Shown: positions 25,478-38,059, numbered from the stretch's first letter. The stretch: DNA of 64,000 nucleotides from Hespellia sp. (GCA_028694105.1 JAQUUC010000006.1:1-64000), one strand, 5' to 3'. Numbers and translations are program-made. Notes: generated by a model not told the origin, from the sequence alone.

Positions 25478-26692
25478 CTAAACATTCTTATATTTCATCT
25501 GCTCTGAAGAATACTTTGCCTCCAAACACATTTTAGCACTGATGATTCCGGCTCTTAATGGTGCAATGGATGTCTTTGTTTTTCCCCGTATCAGATCGAT
25601 AAAGTTCTCAATCAGCATCTGATCTCCACCACCGTGTCCATCTGCCGGTGTATGAAATTCGATCACGGAAACCTTATCACTCATATGATCATATATTTTC
25701 ATCTGATCTTTTGTGAAATCGTATTCCAGTGTCCCTTTGTACCCATACACTCTGGCGCCTCTTCTTGCCGCTTTTTTCCTTGCAAAGAAATTCTGCGAAT
25801 AGATGGCATGCATTCCGGATTCGTAACGGACAATCATGCTTCCACTGTCTTCATTTCCCGTGTCAACCGCATAACAGCAATAATCATTTCGTGGAATATC
25901 ACTTCGCGTTTTCTCTATATTATATGTACTTTCCATACAGTCTTCTGTGCGATCACATTCACTGCATCGAAGTCCTGCCGGCATATCTCCTTTGAAAATC
26001 TGTTTTGATTTCATCGCACAGACCGTCTCCGGATTTTCTCCTACCAGATAGTTAATTACATCCATATCATGTGTTGCCTTCTGCAAAAACAGTCCATGTG
26101 CAATGGATTCATCTCGATACCAGTCATGAAAATACACAAATCCATATCCAACATCATTAAATGCCTGTACATGATTCACTTTACCGATTACACCTGCATC
26201 TATGATTCTTTTGGCTTCCTGAATCAGCTTTGTTGTTCGCAGTGGAAATGATACAACAACTGGTGCATGTGGATTTTGGTCGCATTTTTCTAACAGATGC
26301 AGATCTTCATAACAAATGCCGACTGGTTTTTCTAAAAATAAAGGAATATTTTTTTTCAAAACCATTTTTGCATAGCAGGCATGTGTGTTGCATTGTGTTC
26401 CCACCATCACACCATCCAGAGATTCTTTTTCTAACATGTCTTCTGCTTTTTCATAAAATGTAACCGTATCCGGATTCATACGGCATTTCCTGAACAGACC
26501 ATCAATTTTATCAATTTCCATCTGATGCTGTACTTGTGCTGTGCCGCTTTTTAACATAAGTTCTTTTACTCTGTCTGGATTTGGATCTGCAATTGCAGCA
26601 AGCTCTACTTTTTGCTGCAGTCCAAACAGCTGATCCATCAACATGTCCATACGTACACCATACCCAATGATGCCGATACGAATTGCTCTCAT
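25478..26692 (-). CDS. Gfo/Idh/MocA-family oxidoreductase
   Basis: The start at 26692 follows AGGAGG at 7 bp, giving 404 residues; the longer frame would run through the promoter region. The N-terminal Rossmann motif IGIIGYGVRMD and the conserved FLEKPVG motif (family signature EKP) identify an NAD(P)-dependent sugar or cyclitol dehydrogenase of the Gfo/Idh/MocA family. An internal cluster CSECDRTEDC could bind metal. It is the first gene of the glycan operon. Substrate unknown. Confidence 0.88.
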   Translation of the reverse strand: MRAIRIGIIGYGVRMDMLMDQLFGLQQKVELAAIADPNPDRVKELMLKSGTAQVQHQMEIDKIDGLFRKCRMNPDTVTFYEKAEDMLEKESLDGVMVGTQCNTHACYAKMVLKKNIPLFLEKPVGICYEDLHLLEKCDQNPHAPVVVSFPLRTTKLIQEAKRIIDAGVIGKVNHVQAFNDVGYGFVYFHDWYRDESIAHGLFLQKATHDMDVINYLVGENPETVCAMKSKQIFKGDMPAGLRCSECDRTEDCMESTYNIEKTRSDIPRNDYCCYAVDTGNEDSGSMIVRYESGMHAIYSQNFFARKKAARRGARVYGYKGTLEYDFTKDQMKIYDHMSDKVSVIEFHTPADGHGGGDQMLIENFIDLIRGKTKTSIAPLRAGIISAKMCLEAKYSSEQMKYKNV

Positions 26693-26743
26693 TATCATTC
26701 CTCCTAATTCTGACAACGAAGTGTTCCCCCGTCCTATGACCAC

Positions 26744-26772
26744 ATTATTGTCCAACTCTTTGACTTTATCAA
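26744..26772 (-). promoter_or_regulatory. Probable promoter of the 12.4-kb glycan operon
   Basis: Minus-strand TTGATA (26772-26767) and AATAAT (26749-26744) with 17 bp between, in the region divergent from the AraC gene. Both boxes are imperfect, as expected for an activated promoter. Confidence 0.55.
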
Positions 26773-26865
26773 CAAAGACAACTTCGATTGTCTCTGTTTT
26801 CCTCGAAATTGCGTCTCCGAAAATTAACAATCTCTCTGATTATTTCGCATTTCATATGATTTCAG

Positions 26866-26894
26866 TTGCTAATTCATCCCGTTTTCCCTATAAT
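26866..26894 (+). promoter_or_regulatory. Promoter of the Cache-AraC regulator gene
   Basis: TTGCTA (26866-26871) and TATAAT (26889-26894) with 17 bp between. The start point lies about 45 bp before the ATG at 26946. Confidence 0.7.
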
Positions 26895-26945
26895 CAAGGA
26901 AAAGAAGTAAACTTTTTTACCTCACGGAAGGACGGACCCATTATA

Positions 26946-29336
26946 ATGAAAAAAAGTATTTTGAGAATGTTTCAGAATGATTCTGACACCAAAAATAGCA
27001 GAAGTTTTTATGCAACGCTTCTACTGTCTTTTTTTGTGGTTGCAATTGGATCGACCTTACTTCTGTCCATTTGTCTGACAGTTGGCTTTTTTAGATCCAT
27101 TTCTTCCTCCACTCAGAACTACAATGAGCAGCTGCTGTCCCAGACCAACTATTCCATCAATCAAATTGATGAGAGTGCAGACCGTCTCACAGCCTCTCTG
27201 CTGAGCAATAATCGGATTTCAGCCTTTTTATCACTTACTCAGGCAGACAGCATTGTTTCGATACAGGCAAGTCAGGAGATTAACAAACAGCTTATGATAC
27301 TTCCCTATGTAGACAGCATCTTCCTGTATAACGCGAATCTGAATCTTTTATATTCTTCGAAAAATGGGTTTCAGCAGTCTCCTGATTTATTTGACGATTC
27401 CGAGATTATTTCTCGCTTAGATGATCCCGTTTTCTTAAATTCTTATACCGGAACACCGGTTCCTTATTACCCGGATTCCGATTCAGCATCCGCACAGATG
27501 TTAACCTACTATGTTTTTGACCGATATAATCATGTTGACGACAGGCAAAACACCATTATTATTAATGTGAATGTTTCTATGCTGACAGATTCCATTAATG
27601 CAATGAAAGAACTGACATCCGTAACAGAATCCAACTTTATCCTTCTCGATCAAGATCGTCACTGTCTGGCTGGCATACTAAATTCTCCGGTAAAGAATGA
27701 ACAGGATTTTATTGACTCTGCCCGAAAGAAATTCGCAGACAGCGACACACCGAAGTCCTCCTTTCTCTCCGTGGATGGGAAGACCTACTTTTTGACCCAT
27801 ACGAATCAGAATGTGTACGGATGGCATCTGCTTAGCTGTATTCCTACTGCAACTCTGTTTCAGGATCTTCTGCGCACAGCGCTGCTTAGCTCCCTGATTC
27901 TAATCGGCGTTCTTCTCATCTGTTTCATCATCTGTCGACAGCTCGCCCATCGTCTGAATGAGCCTGTGGAAATGATTACACACTTAATAAGCGAACCTGC
28001 GGCTGCAAATACGAAGACACCGGCCTTTGAGACAAAAGAATTCCAGATGATATCATCTACCGTGACTTCCCTGCAGGATCATAACCAAAAGTTACGTTTT
28101 ATGCAGCAGCGAAACAATTATTCTCTGACACAGTCCTTTCTCAATGAGCTTGTTATGAATCAGCACCTTGATTCTCCTGCATTTGTGAAACAGAAACTGA
28201 AAGATTTGAATCTCTCTTATCTGAATGAAGAGAAGCTGTGTATTGCAGTCTTTAAAATTGACCGTTACCAGCAGTTTTTCTCAGAACATAATGCGGATGA
28301 ACTGTGGGCAATCCGTTTCTCTGTTGTAAATATTATCGAAGAATTAGCATCGGATGATCACAGGTGCAATGCATTTAGCCGTGATGATGATAAATTTGTG
28401 CTGCTGATGGCATGCGGGCAGAACATGGATCTGGTCGATTTTGAGGATAAGCTGCTCCTGCTGCTTCAGTCTATTCAAAATAATATTGAGACATATCTGC
28501 ATATTACGGTCACCGCTGCATATAGTACCGTATTACAGAAATTGGACAAATTGTCTGTCGCATACAAAAATGTAGAGAGTGCTCTTCGTTTAAAAATGAA
28601 GTATGGACACAATGCAATCATTGATTCCTACCAGATGGAAGAGATTCCAACCGATTCTTTTAAGCTCTTGTACAGACCGACAAGCCAGCTCATTGACCGC
28701 CTGTTGAACAATCAATTAGAGTCTGCATGGGATGCATATGAAAGATTAACAGAGAATTTATTTTACTATGACTATAACGAAATTACTTCTACCCTGATTC
28801 ACCTCGCCTACAATATTTACGAACGTGTGTCAGAAAAATATCCGATGTTAAAAGATATCTTCACAGAAGCATTGAAAGATTTTCTTGCCGACTTGGGAAA
28901 TGCAGAAATCAGTGACGATGTGCAGCAGATGGTACATACATTTTTCGAGACAGTCTGTTCATGTGTTGAGAAGATGAAACAAGATCCAAATCAGCAGACA
29001 TCCGCACTTGTCGCTGAACGCGTGACCCAGATTATTCAGGAAAAATACATGGATCCCGCTCTATGCCTCTGCTCCATCGCGGAAGAAATCGGACTTTCTT
29101 CCAACTACACGGGACATATTTTCAAACAGTGCACCCAGAAGTCTGTCGCACAATATCTGTTGGAACTGCGCATGGATAAGGTGGCGGAGTATCTGCAAAA
29201 CACCTCGCTGCCACTGAGTAAAATTTTGGAAAAAGTGGGACTCGAGAAAAATAACTACTTTTATACACGCTTTAAGAATTACTTTGGAATGCCCCTTGGC
29301 GAATACCGGCAGAAGTTCCAACATAATAACGAATAG
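26946..29336 (+). CDS. Membrane-bound AraC-family regulator with extracellular sensor domain
   Basis: The ATG at 26946 lies downstream of a good promoter; the frame is open further upstream but only by read-through of the divergent gene. The product has 796 residues. TM1 is at about 25-48 (LLLSFFVVAIGSTLLLSICL), followed by a Cache-like extracellular domain to about 300, then TM2 (LLSSLILIGVLLICFIICR) and a cytoplasmic linker. The C-terminal AraC DNA-binding domain has two helix-turn-helix units (LCSIAEEIGLSSNYTGHIFK; GLEKNNYFYTRFKNYFG). This one-component architecture commonly controls adjacent LplABC operons and senses a sugar outside the cell or its binding protein. Confidence 0.88.
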   Translation: MKKSILRMFQNDSDTKNSRSFYATLLLSFFVVAIGSTLLLSICLTVGFFRSISSSTQNYNEQLLSQTNYSINQIDESADRLTASLLSNNRISAFLSLTQADSIVSIQASQEINKQLMILPYVDSIFLYNANLNLLYSSKNGFQQSPDLFDDSEIISRLDDPVFLNSYTGTPVPYYPDSDSASAQMLTYYVFDRYNHVDDRQNTIIINVNVSMLTDSINAMKELTSVTESNFILLDQDRHCLAGILNSPVKNEQDFIDSARKKFADSDTPKSSFLSVDGKTYFLTHTNQNVYGWHLLSCIPTATLFQDLLRTALLSSLILIGVLLICFIICRQLAHRLNEPVEMITHLISEPAAANTKTPAFETKEFQMISSTVTSLQDHNQKLRFMQQRNNYSLTQSFLNELVMNQHLDSPAFVKQKLKDLNLSYLNEEKLCIAVFKIDRYQQFFSEHNADELWAIRFSVVNIIEELASDDHRCNAFSRDDDKFVLLMACGQNMDLVDFEDKLLLLLQSIQNNIETYLHITVTAAYSTVLQKLDKLSVAYKNVESALRLKMKYGHNAIIDSYQMEEIPTDSFKLLYRPTSQLIDRLLNNQLESAWDAYERLTENLFYYDYNEITSTLIHLAYNIYERVSEKYPMLKDIFTEALKDFLADLGNAEISDDVQQMVHTFFETVCSCVEKMKQDPNQQTSALVAERVTQIIQEKYMDPALCLCSIAEEIGLSSNYTGHIFKQCTQKSVAQYLLELRMDKVAEYLQNTSLPLSKILEKVGLEKNNYFYTRFKNYFGMPLGEYRQKFQHNNE

Positions 29337-29338
29337 AG

Positions 29339-29380
29339 AAGAAAGGACAGTGGTTTTTATAAACTCTGCCCTCTCTTTTT
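29339..29380 (+). terminator. Terminator of the AraC regulator gene
   Basis: AAGAAAGGACAG (29339-29350) pairs with CTGCCCTCTCTT (29366-29377), 10 of 12 positions paired, and the stem runs into five T. It begins right after the stop codon. Confidence 0.7.
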
Positions 29381-32392
<3,012 letters not shown>

Positions 32393-35300
32393 CTAACCTT
32401 TTCTTCTTTTTCTGATTTTATAACCGATGCATCCTATCACAAAGATAGCTGCTCCAGCTGTTATCATAGTCAAAAGCATCAGTGAGGTGTTGTCACCAGT
32501 CTTTACTGCATTTCCACCTGTGTTCCCACTGTTTCCGTTATTTCCATTGTTTCCGCTGTTGCCATTGTTTCCACTATTTCCATTGTTTCCGCTGTTGCCA
32601 TTGTTTCCGTCATTTCCATTATTTCCATCATCCCCGCCATTGTCTGGATCCTCTTTGTCCGGGTTCTGGTCATCTCCAGACACGACTACTTTCTGTAAAA
32701 GAGTGCCGTTATAGCCTTCTGCTTCTGCGATTGCGAAGAATGTTCCGGACTGCGCATACAGTCCTTCTGCATTTTCTCTGAATGTCAATGCAAGCTCTTT
32801 GGAACCGCCTGAATATTCTGCCTTCACTGTTGATGCAAGTGTTGGTGCTGTTTTAGCTGCCGTAGTTACCTCCTCCAGAGAATTCAGCGAAATCAGTCCA
32901 TCTACCTGTACTTCCACAGATACCGGAATATTATAATAAATAATCACACCTTTTGCCGTGAAGGATCCGGCGCTCTGATAGAGCTCACGGTCGATCAGAT
33001 TCCAGTCGATATCGACCGCTCCGCTCGTTCCATCCTCAAATGTAACCTCTGCTTTTTCCGGCAGAAGCGGTACTGTTCCGGCTTTTGTGATTACCGTTTC
33101 CAATGCGCCAATACTTGTAACCTTCTCCTCCTTTGTACGTATAAGTACAGTATATTCGGTAGTTCCGGCTACGGAGTTTTCTGTAAACACAAGGCGGTTC
33201 AGACCTTTTTGCAGCTGAAGTTCTGTCGGAGCCTCTGCAAGCTCTTCTCCATTTAAACTTACACTCACTGTTGTTCCCGCCAGTACCGTTGGAAATTCAT
33301 TTAGCATAACCGGCTGCGTATCATCTGTAATATCTGCATAGTAGCTATAATAATCCGGATTAAAATTACCACGGATTGTTGCATTTGAAAGTCCAAGATT
33401 TTCAGGATAGTTTACATTGGTAGGATTGGAAGTCACTTTAATATCATCCAGATAAAATGTACTATTTAACCCGCCAAATGCAATTCCTCCGTATGTCAGT
33501 GCGCCATCATCAACACTGAGCATCTTTTCTCCGTCCAGAACAAACCCAACTTTTCCATCAAAGGTCTGCACTTGGAATGTATGCCATCCTTCGAAATCAA
33601 ATCCTTCCGGCAGCGCAATTTTTCCAAGCGAATAATCGCCATTGTGGTGTTTTACAATTTCCAGATATGATGTTTCTGCCGGAAACTCTCCGGAACCGAA
33701 CTTATTTCTGCGGAATACAACCTGATATCCATCCGGGTTTCCTGCTTTTCCGGTTGCCATGACACGCATAGTAAAATTATCGTATTGGTAACCAAGGACT
33801 TCGTTATCGCCCCATCCCCCAAACTTAAATCGAAAGTCTACCATATAGTTTGTCCACTCTTCATTGTCAAGTCCCAATGACATGGTTCCATCCGGTGACC
33901 ATACGCGTGCAACTTTTCCTGTTTCCGCATCCTCTTCATAACTGACCTGTGGTACATCTCCTGCTAAAGTAAAATCTGTTAAATCTCTTCCTTCTTCCAT
34001 ATCTAATACAAGCAGTTCTTTATTCTCTTTCTCTGCATCATATTCCGGTGCTTCAGGCGGATCGATTTCTCCCGGTGCTTCTGCCTCTTCGCCGCCATAG
34101 ATTAGCAATTCATCGAAATAGGAGATTCCACTTCCATCATCAGCTCCAAATTCAACACGATTGAATCCAGCCATATCATACGTCGCAACTTCTGTTCCAT
34201 CAATGGAGAGAACCACTGCCCCTTCCTTTGAGAAGTCCATAACAAATTCATGCCATCCAAATGTGCGGGTAACATTTGTTGCCTGACGCTCATCTCCCAG
34301 CTGAATTGCATAAGTTCCCATGTTATCTGCATCTAATCCAATACCAACTGAAGTTGTTCCATCACCTGCCATTGCAAATGAAGTTGCCTTTGAAGAATTC
34401 TTGCGTCCTGAATCATATCCGGCAAGATTATTGCTCTGACGGTCAAACATCTTCACGCGAACTGTTTTTTTGAGTGTGTCTGTAAATTCACGATACAGTA
34501 CACTGTTTTTGCTTACTTCCAGCCCCTGACGCCCTGCCATAGCACCTTCCGACATCCACTGTGTTGTAATTTGAGGTTTTTCCCCACGATACGCCCATTT
34601 ACTCCAATTTAGATTCTGTTCAAAATCCTCCTCAAAATAAACATTCTCATATACGGTTTCATCCTCTGCTTCTGAACGATATTCTTTCGGGAATGTATCT
34701 GTAACCCCGATTTTGTCATATTCCATTTTGCTCTCATCAAATTCATTAATCTGATTTTTTAATGTACCGTAATCAATATTTGTATTGTTAAATTCAATTA
34801 CATCTCCATACTGAAGAATCGTGTTTACTTCCATATTAAAGTTCATTGGATTTGTAGATTTTACGTTGTTTAAAACCATTCCGGAACATCCCATATCCAA
34901 ATTCATGTTATTCGGTCCCAGATCTGTCATCGTTGGATTTCCACCGGTGGAATCAATTACCATCTGGTTAATATAATTTGGCTTGTATTGATCACCTTTA
35001 TACAGATAGCATCCAAAGAATGCTCCATCATCGCCGCCGTCCTGCTGACAGTCGTGAATATAAATGTAATCAAAACTGTTATCATGCGAGTACATATCTG
35101 TCATTACATTAAAATCTGCATCTCCATCCGGGAAGGCCGTCCCCGCATTTCTACTATGTCCGGCTGTAATGAACACACCACGTCTCGGCGAATTATACAC
35201 CTCCATATTCGAAAATGTATTATAGCTTGACTGCTGTACCGTAAGTCCGGAAGCCTGACCAATCAACTCTCCTACATTGTGGATTTTTGTATTTGTCACT

Positions 35301-36724
35301 GTATTGTCTCTGCTGTAACCGTCTCCGTTTGCATCTCCTGCAACACCCGGATATCCGCCATCAATATTAACACCACCGTGTCCTGTGTTGTTAATGAGGC
35401 AATCCCGTACAACCGTATTCGTGTTCGCCAGATACATCTCCAATCCAAACATTCCTGAGTTTGTGATATGCATTTTATCAATTACTATTTGATCTGTGTT
35501 TTTCAGGGTAATATTACCATAGTGGAACTCTGGTCTTTCTGTCTGCTCACAATAAGATGGCTGTACACTTCCTTCTGCTTCTTCCGGATAGAATTTTAAT
35601 CCTTCTCCTGCATCATTGAAGTTCCATCCATATGTATACCAGTCTGTTGTATCTGTATCCGTCAGCTGCAGTCCACTGAACTCAATATTCGAAACTTTGC
35701 TGTCTTTTGATTCACCTTCCACACGAATCAGCTCTTTTACCTGTGGTACGATGATATTTTGTTCTTCAATCGAACCCGTTTCCGGATAATAATATAGATC
35801 TCCTGTTGTCTTATTGAAATAATACTCACTTGGCGCATCTAAAAATCCCAGATTCCCCTGAACAAAATATCTGGCATTGTTTCTGGTTGCATACTTTGGA
35901 CGATACATTTCCGGGTGATCTTCTACCGTTTTATACGTAAGTCTGCATGCACCTGTGTCAATTGCTGAAATCGGAATGGTATCTGTCATCCAATCCCAAT
36001 AACCCCCATCCCACATATATACGGATGCATCTAAATCACCGCGCTCCTGTGCATTTACAAGACCATTGACAGAAGCATCATCTAAATCACCTGAATGGTA
36101 AATCAAATCTCCTACTCCGCCGCCTGCTGAGCGCATAAATGGTGTCAGTGCAGATTCAAATCCCTCATATTGATTCAGATTCTGTGTTCTTGCAAGTGTT
36201 GCTCTTTTACCATTTACATATAATGTGTTAAAACTATAATCTGTACCTACATTTGTTTTGTAGACACTGCCTTCTGCCGAAGCCGGAAGATCGGCGTCCG
36301 CACCCTCACGGGCAACCACGTTCCATTCCGAACTTAATTTGTACCCGCCAATAAAACGTGCGCTTCCAAGCTCATCTAAATTACGATAGATGACCTTATG
36401 TCCATTGGTACCAGAGTCCGTCTCATTGAACTCGGTCGTACCGGTAAAATAATAATCTCCGCCTGCGAAAAACACAACAATATCACCCGTCATGTCTTGA
36501 TTAATCTCTCTTACTGCATCTCTTGCCGCTTCCAGCGATGCATACGGTTTTTCATAGCTTCCATCTCCTGTCTTGTCATCTCCATCCGGTGAAACAAAGA
36601 TTTCCGACTGAATCATGGAATCTGCCACCTCTGCATTTGCTGTTAATGGCACCCCTCCAAATAACATTGACAGCGCAACTACCAGCGAAAGAATAGCTTT
36701 TTGCTTCTTTCTGTTCTTCTTCAT
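32393..36724 (-). CDS. Large cell-wall-anchored protein: beta-helix, lectin-like, Ig-like domains
   Basis: 1443 residues. Signal peptide with cleavage after TANA (about residue 31). A right-handed parallel beta-helix follows (starting IFVSPDGDDKTGDGSYEKPY, DUF1565/pectate-lyase-like) to about 630. Then two laminin-G/concanavalin-like beta-sandwich modules (beginning near YENVYFEEDFEQN and LLVLDMEEGRDL), a cadherin-like beta-sandwich (LGLSNATIRGNFNPDYYSYY) and Ig-like group 4 modules (LLPEKAEVTFEDGTSGAVDI). A low-complexity Asn-Gly linker leads to the sorting signal NAVKTGD, a hydrophobic stretch and KIRKRRKG. The beta-helix may be a polysaccharide lyase, hydrolase or epimerase; no catalytic residues could be pinned down. 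It probably starts breakdown of the glycan outside the cell. Confidence 0.85.
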   Translation of the reverse strand: MKKNRKKQKAILSLVVALSMLFGGVPLTANAEVADSMIQSEIFVSPDGDDKTGDGSYEKPYASLEAARDAVREINQDMTGDIVVFFAGGDYYFTGTTEFNETDSGTNGHKVIYRNLDELGSARFIGGYKLSSEWNVVAREGADADLPASAEGSVYKTNVGTDYSFNTLYVNGKRATLARTQNLNQYEGFESALTPFMRSAGGGVGDLIYHSGDLDDASVNGLVNAQERGDLDASVYMWDGGYWDWMTDTIPISAIDTGACRLTYKTVEDHPEMYRPKYATRNNARYFVQGNLGFLDAPSEYYFNKTTGDLYYYPETGSIEEQNIIVPQVKELIRVEGESKDSKVSNIEFSGLQLTDTDTTDWYTYGWNFNDAGEGLKFYPEEAEGSVQPSYCEQTERPEFHYGNITLKNTDQIVIDKMHITNSGMFGLEMYLANTNTVVRDCLINNTGHGGVNIDGGYPGVAGDANGDGYSRDNTVTNTKIHNVGELIGQASGLTVQQSSYNTFSNMEVYNSPRRGVFITAGHSRNAGTAFPDGDADFNVMTDMYSHDNSFDYIYIHDCQQDGGDDGAFFGCYLYKGDQYKPNYINQMVIDSTGGNPTMTDLGPNNMNLDMGCSGMVLNNVKSTNPMNFNMEVNTILQYGDVIEFNNTNIDYGTLKNQINEFDESKMEYDKIGVTDTFPKEYRSEAEDETVYENVYFEEDFEQNLNWSKWAYRGEKPQITTQWMSEGAMAGRQGLEVSKNSVLYREFTDTLKKTVRVKMFDRQSNNLAGYDSGRKNSSKATSFAMAGDGTTSVGIGLDADNMGTYAIQLGDERQATNVTRTFGWHEFVMDFSKEGAVVLSIDGTEVATYDMAGFNRVEFGADDGSGISYFDELLIYGGEEAEAPGEIDPPEAPEYDAEKENKELLVLDMEEGRDLTDFTLAGDVPQVSYEEDAETGKVARVWSPDGTMSLGLDNEEWTNYMVDFRFKFGGWGDNEVLGYQYDNFTMRVMATGKAGNPDGYQVVFRRNKFGSGEFPAETSYLEIVKHHNGDYSLGKIALPEGFDFEGWHTFQVQTFDGKVGFVLDGEKMLSVDDGALTYGGIAFGGLNSTFYLDDIKVTSNPTNVNYPENLGLSNATIRGNFNPDYYSYYADITDDTQPVMLNEFPTVLAGTTVSVSLNGEELAEAPTELQLQKGLNRLVFTENSVAGTTEYTVLIRTKEEKVTSIGALETVITKAGTVPLLPEKAEVTFEDGTSGAVDIDWNLIDRELYQSAGSFTAKGVIIYYNIPVSVEVQVDGLISLNSLEEVTTAAKTAPTLASTVKAEYSGGSKELALTFRENAEGLYAQSGTFFAIAEAEGYNGTLLQKVVVSGDDQNPDKEDPDNGGDDGNNGNDGNNGNSGNNGNSGNNGNSGNNGNNGNSGNTGGNAVKTGDNTSLMLLTMITAGAAIFVIGCIGYKIRKRRKG
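32521..32640 (-). repeat. In-gene 9/18-bp repeat coding an Asn-Gly linker
   Basis: Variants of a 9-bp unit (plus strand tttccattg/tttccgctg) repeat about a dozen times and encode NGN/NSG triplets. It is a wall-spanning linker just before the sorting signal. Repeat number probably varies by slippage. Confidence 0.85.
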
Positions 36725-36779
36725 AGCTCCTACTCCTTTTTATATGTATTTGTATTTCATTTTTAAAGCTTAGAAGATT

Positions 36780-36827
36780 CTCTGATTATGTGCCACAACG
36801 TTTTCTCCGATACTCTTCGTTTTCTCC
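36780..36827 (-). promoter_or_regulatory. Putative activator-dependent promoter region of the beta-helix/GH2 operon
   Basis: Two direct copies of GGAGAAAACG (minus strand; plus-strand positions 36799-36808 and 36818-36827, 19 bp apart) lie just upstream of a -10-like CATAAT within ATAATCAGAG (36780-36789). No good -35 exists, so the repeats are candidate AraC-type sites. The decamer recurs at 26834-26843 in the control region of the other glycan operon. Confidence 0.4.
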
Positions 36828-36955
36828 TTATCTCCCTCTCTGATTTTTAATACTCACACTGATTTTTCATGTATTTGCAAAACATTCCCATAATCATGCC
36901 TCCCGTCAAACGAGAGGTCTATATTTCTCGCTTCACAGCCATACAATCTATATTG

Positions 36956-37258
36956 TTAAAAGTTGCTCCTTGTATAACGTACAGAGACGATTACTACTTG
37001 TTTCTTAATTTCATCAATCCGATAAACAATTATAAAGCACTTCACAAACAACTGCCGGTATCCCCTACGAGCATACGCACCAGTTTTTCGTTCTGCCCCT
37101 CGCTGTGGAAATTCTTCTAAGCTCATAATTGCATTATCCAATGTGTTTGCTATATTTTCTGCAGCATCGATTTCTTTGAAATCATCCGCTATATTTCCAT
37201 ATATTTCATCCAGTGTCTCTAAAACTCTTTCCTGTATCTTTACATTATATTTATCCAA
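36956..37258 (-). CDS. Type II toxin, RelE/ParE family
   Basis: 100 residues with the ParE/RelE pattern: a helical hairpin (YNVKIQERVLETLDEIYGNI), the loop FPQRG, and strands ending FIIVYRIDEIKKQVVIVSVRYT. Members inhibit gyrase or cleave mRNA on the ribosome; which applies is unclear. The start overlaps the end of the antitoxin gene by 8 bp, the usual antitoxin-first arrangement. Confidence 0.88.
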   Translation of the reverse strand: MDKYNVKIQERVLETLDEIYGNIADDFKEIDAAENIANTLDNAIMSLEEFPQRGAERKTGAYARRGYRQLFVKCFIIVYRIDEIKKQVVIVSVRYTRSNF

Positions 37259-37514
37259 GATGTCTCCTCCTTACTGATGCAAGTACCTCTTTTGCATCGT
37301 AAAGTTTACCACTTGAACTGTATTCATCTTCAGATGCAGCAATTTCTGCATCAATTTGATTTTCTTCCATCATTTTTTCATACGTTTCAATACTCATGAC
37401 AACCAAATCACCATATCCATTTTTTGTAATAAACACCGGTTCCATTTTTGCATGACATATTTCTGAAATTTCATTTGTATTTCGAAGATCCGTAATTGGT
37501 CTAATCTGTGGCAT
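37251..37514 (-). CDS. Type II antitoxin, Phd/YefM family
   Basis: The start at 37514 follows GGAGGTGAG, giving 87 residues; longer frames lack a site and would run through the operator. MPQIRPITDLRNTNEISEIC and VFITKNGYGDLVVMSIETYE are the Phd/YefM DNA-binding fold. The C-terminal acidic tail would neutralise the ParE-like toxin. A perfect dyad 18 bp upstream is the likely autoregulatory site. Confidence 0.88.
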   Translation of the reverse strand: MPQIRPITDLRNTNEISEICHAKMEPVFITKNGYGDLVVMSIETYEKMMEENQIDAEIAASEDEYSSSGKLYDAKEVLASVRRRHLG

Positions 37515-37531
37515 ATTCTCACCTCCTTCTT

Positions 37532-37560
37532 TGTACATAATAATAACACCATTATGTACA
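37532..37560. promoter_or_regulatory. Operator dyad of the toxin-antitoxin operon
   Basis: TGTACATAAT (37532-37541) and ATTATGTACA (37551-37560) are perfect 10-bp inverted repeats separated by 9 bp, immediately 5' of the antitoxin ribosome site. Phd/YefM operators contain the core TGTACA, which is present in each arm. Confidence 0.85.
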
Positions 37561-37840
37561 TTATTCAATCTGTCTTTTGTTTTTGCTTCCATCATTTTCA
37601 GTCATCCTCCTCCAAAATGCATAAAAAAGTAATCAATCCGCTGTCTGCTCTCTTATACATTCATGTTCTTATTAATAGGGTAGCCCCGACAGACTTGTCG
37701 GTGAGATTATAAAACAGTAGAACCTGTTTGGAAATCGTATTTTAGATATTAGCACAAGAAATCTTTAAATTCAAGCTTTCTATTAAAAATCTTTCCATCT
37801 TTTGAAATAAGCTGAACATACCTGCTGTGATCATAGCCAA
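37561..37840. other. Non-coding gap
   Basis: About 280 bp between the toxin-antitoxin operator and the 3' end of the interrupted kinase gene. No supported gene. A 6-bp stem (37686-37701) without a T run is the only structure seen. Confidence 0.5.
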
Positions 37841-38059
37841 CTAATCTGCATAACGATTGCTCGCCTTTAACATCCTCACAATAATATCTGCTGTCTTCTC
37901 TGGACTGTATAATCCTGTATTGACAGTAAGATCATAACTATTCGCCTTGCCCCAGTCTTTTCTTACATACTGTTTGTAGTAATTATTTCTTTGCTGCTCC
38001 ACTTTATTGATTTTTCCCTGTGCTTCACTTTCCGAGAGATTTTCTCTTTCCATGATCAA
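37841..38059 (-). pseudogene. 3' part of the membrane/cytidylate-kinase-like gene, cut off by TAG
   Basis: Directly after the TAG at 38062-38060, in the same frame, the sequence continues LIMERENLSESEAQ and ends with WGKANSYDLTVNTGLYSPEK. This is the lid and C-terminal part expected for cytidylate-kinase-like proteins. Length is preserved across the stop, so one base change (for example AAG to TAG) explains it. It could be made separately only if re-initiation occurs; no ribosome site is seen. Confidence 0.75.

Noticed and set aside
32521-32640. Possible CRISPR-like array
   Set aside because: Units are only 9-18 bp, contiguous without spacers, and coding in frame.
32427-32781. Plus-strand frames with Pro/Leu- or Cys/His-rich repeats
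   Set aside because: They are mirror readings of the Asn-Gly repeat linker of the surface protein and have no ribosome site.
36725-36955. Riboswitch in the leader of the surface protein
   Set aside because: No recognisable conserved core; only the short direct repeats are supported.
37686-37701. CCGACA/TGTCGG hairpin taken as a terminator
   Set aside because: Only 6 bp and no T run on either side.
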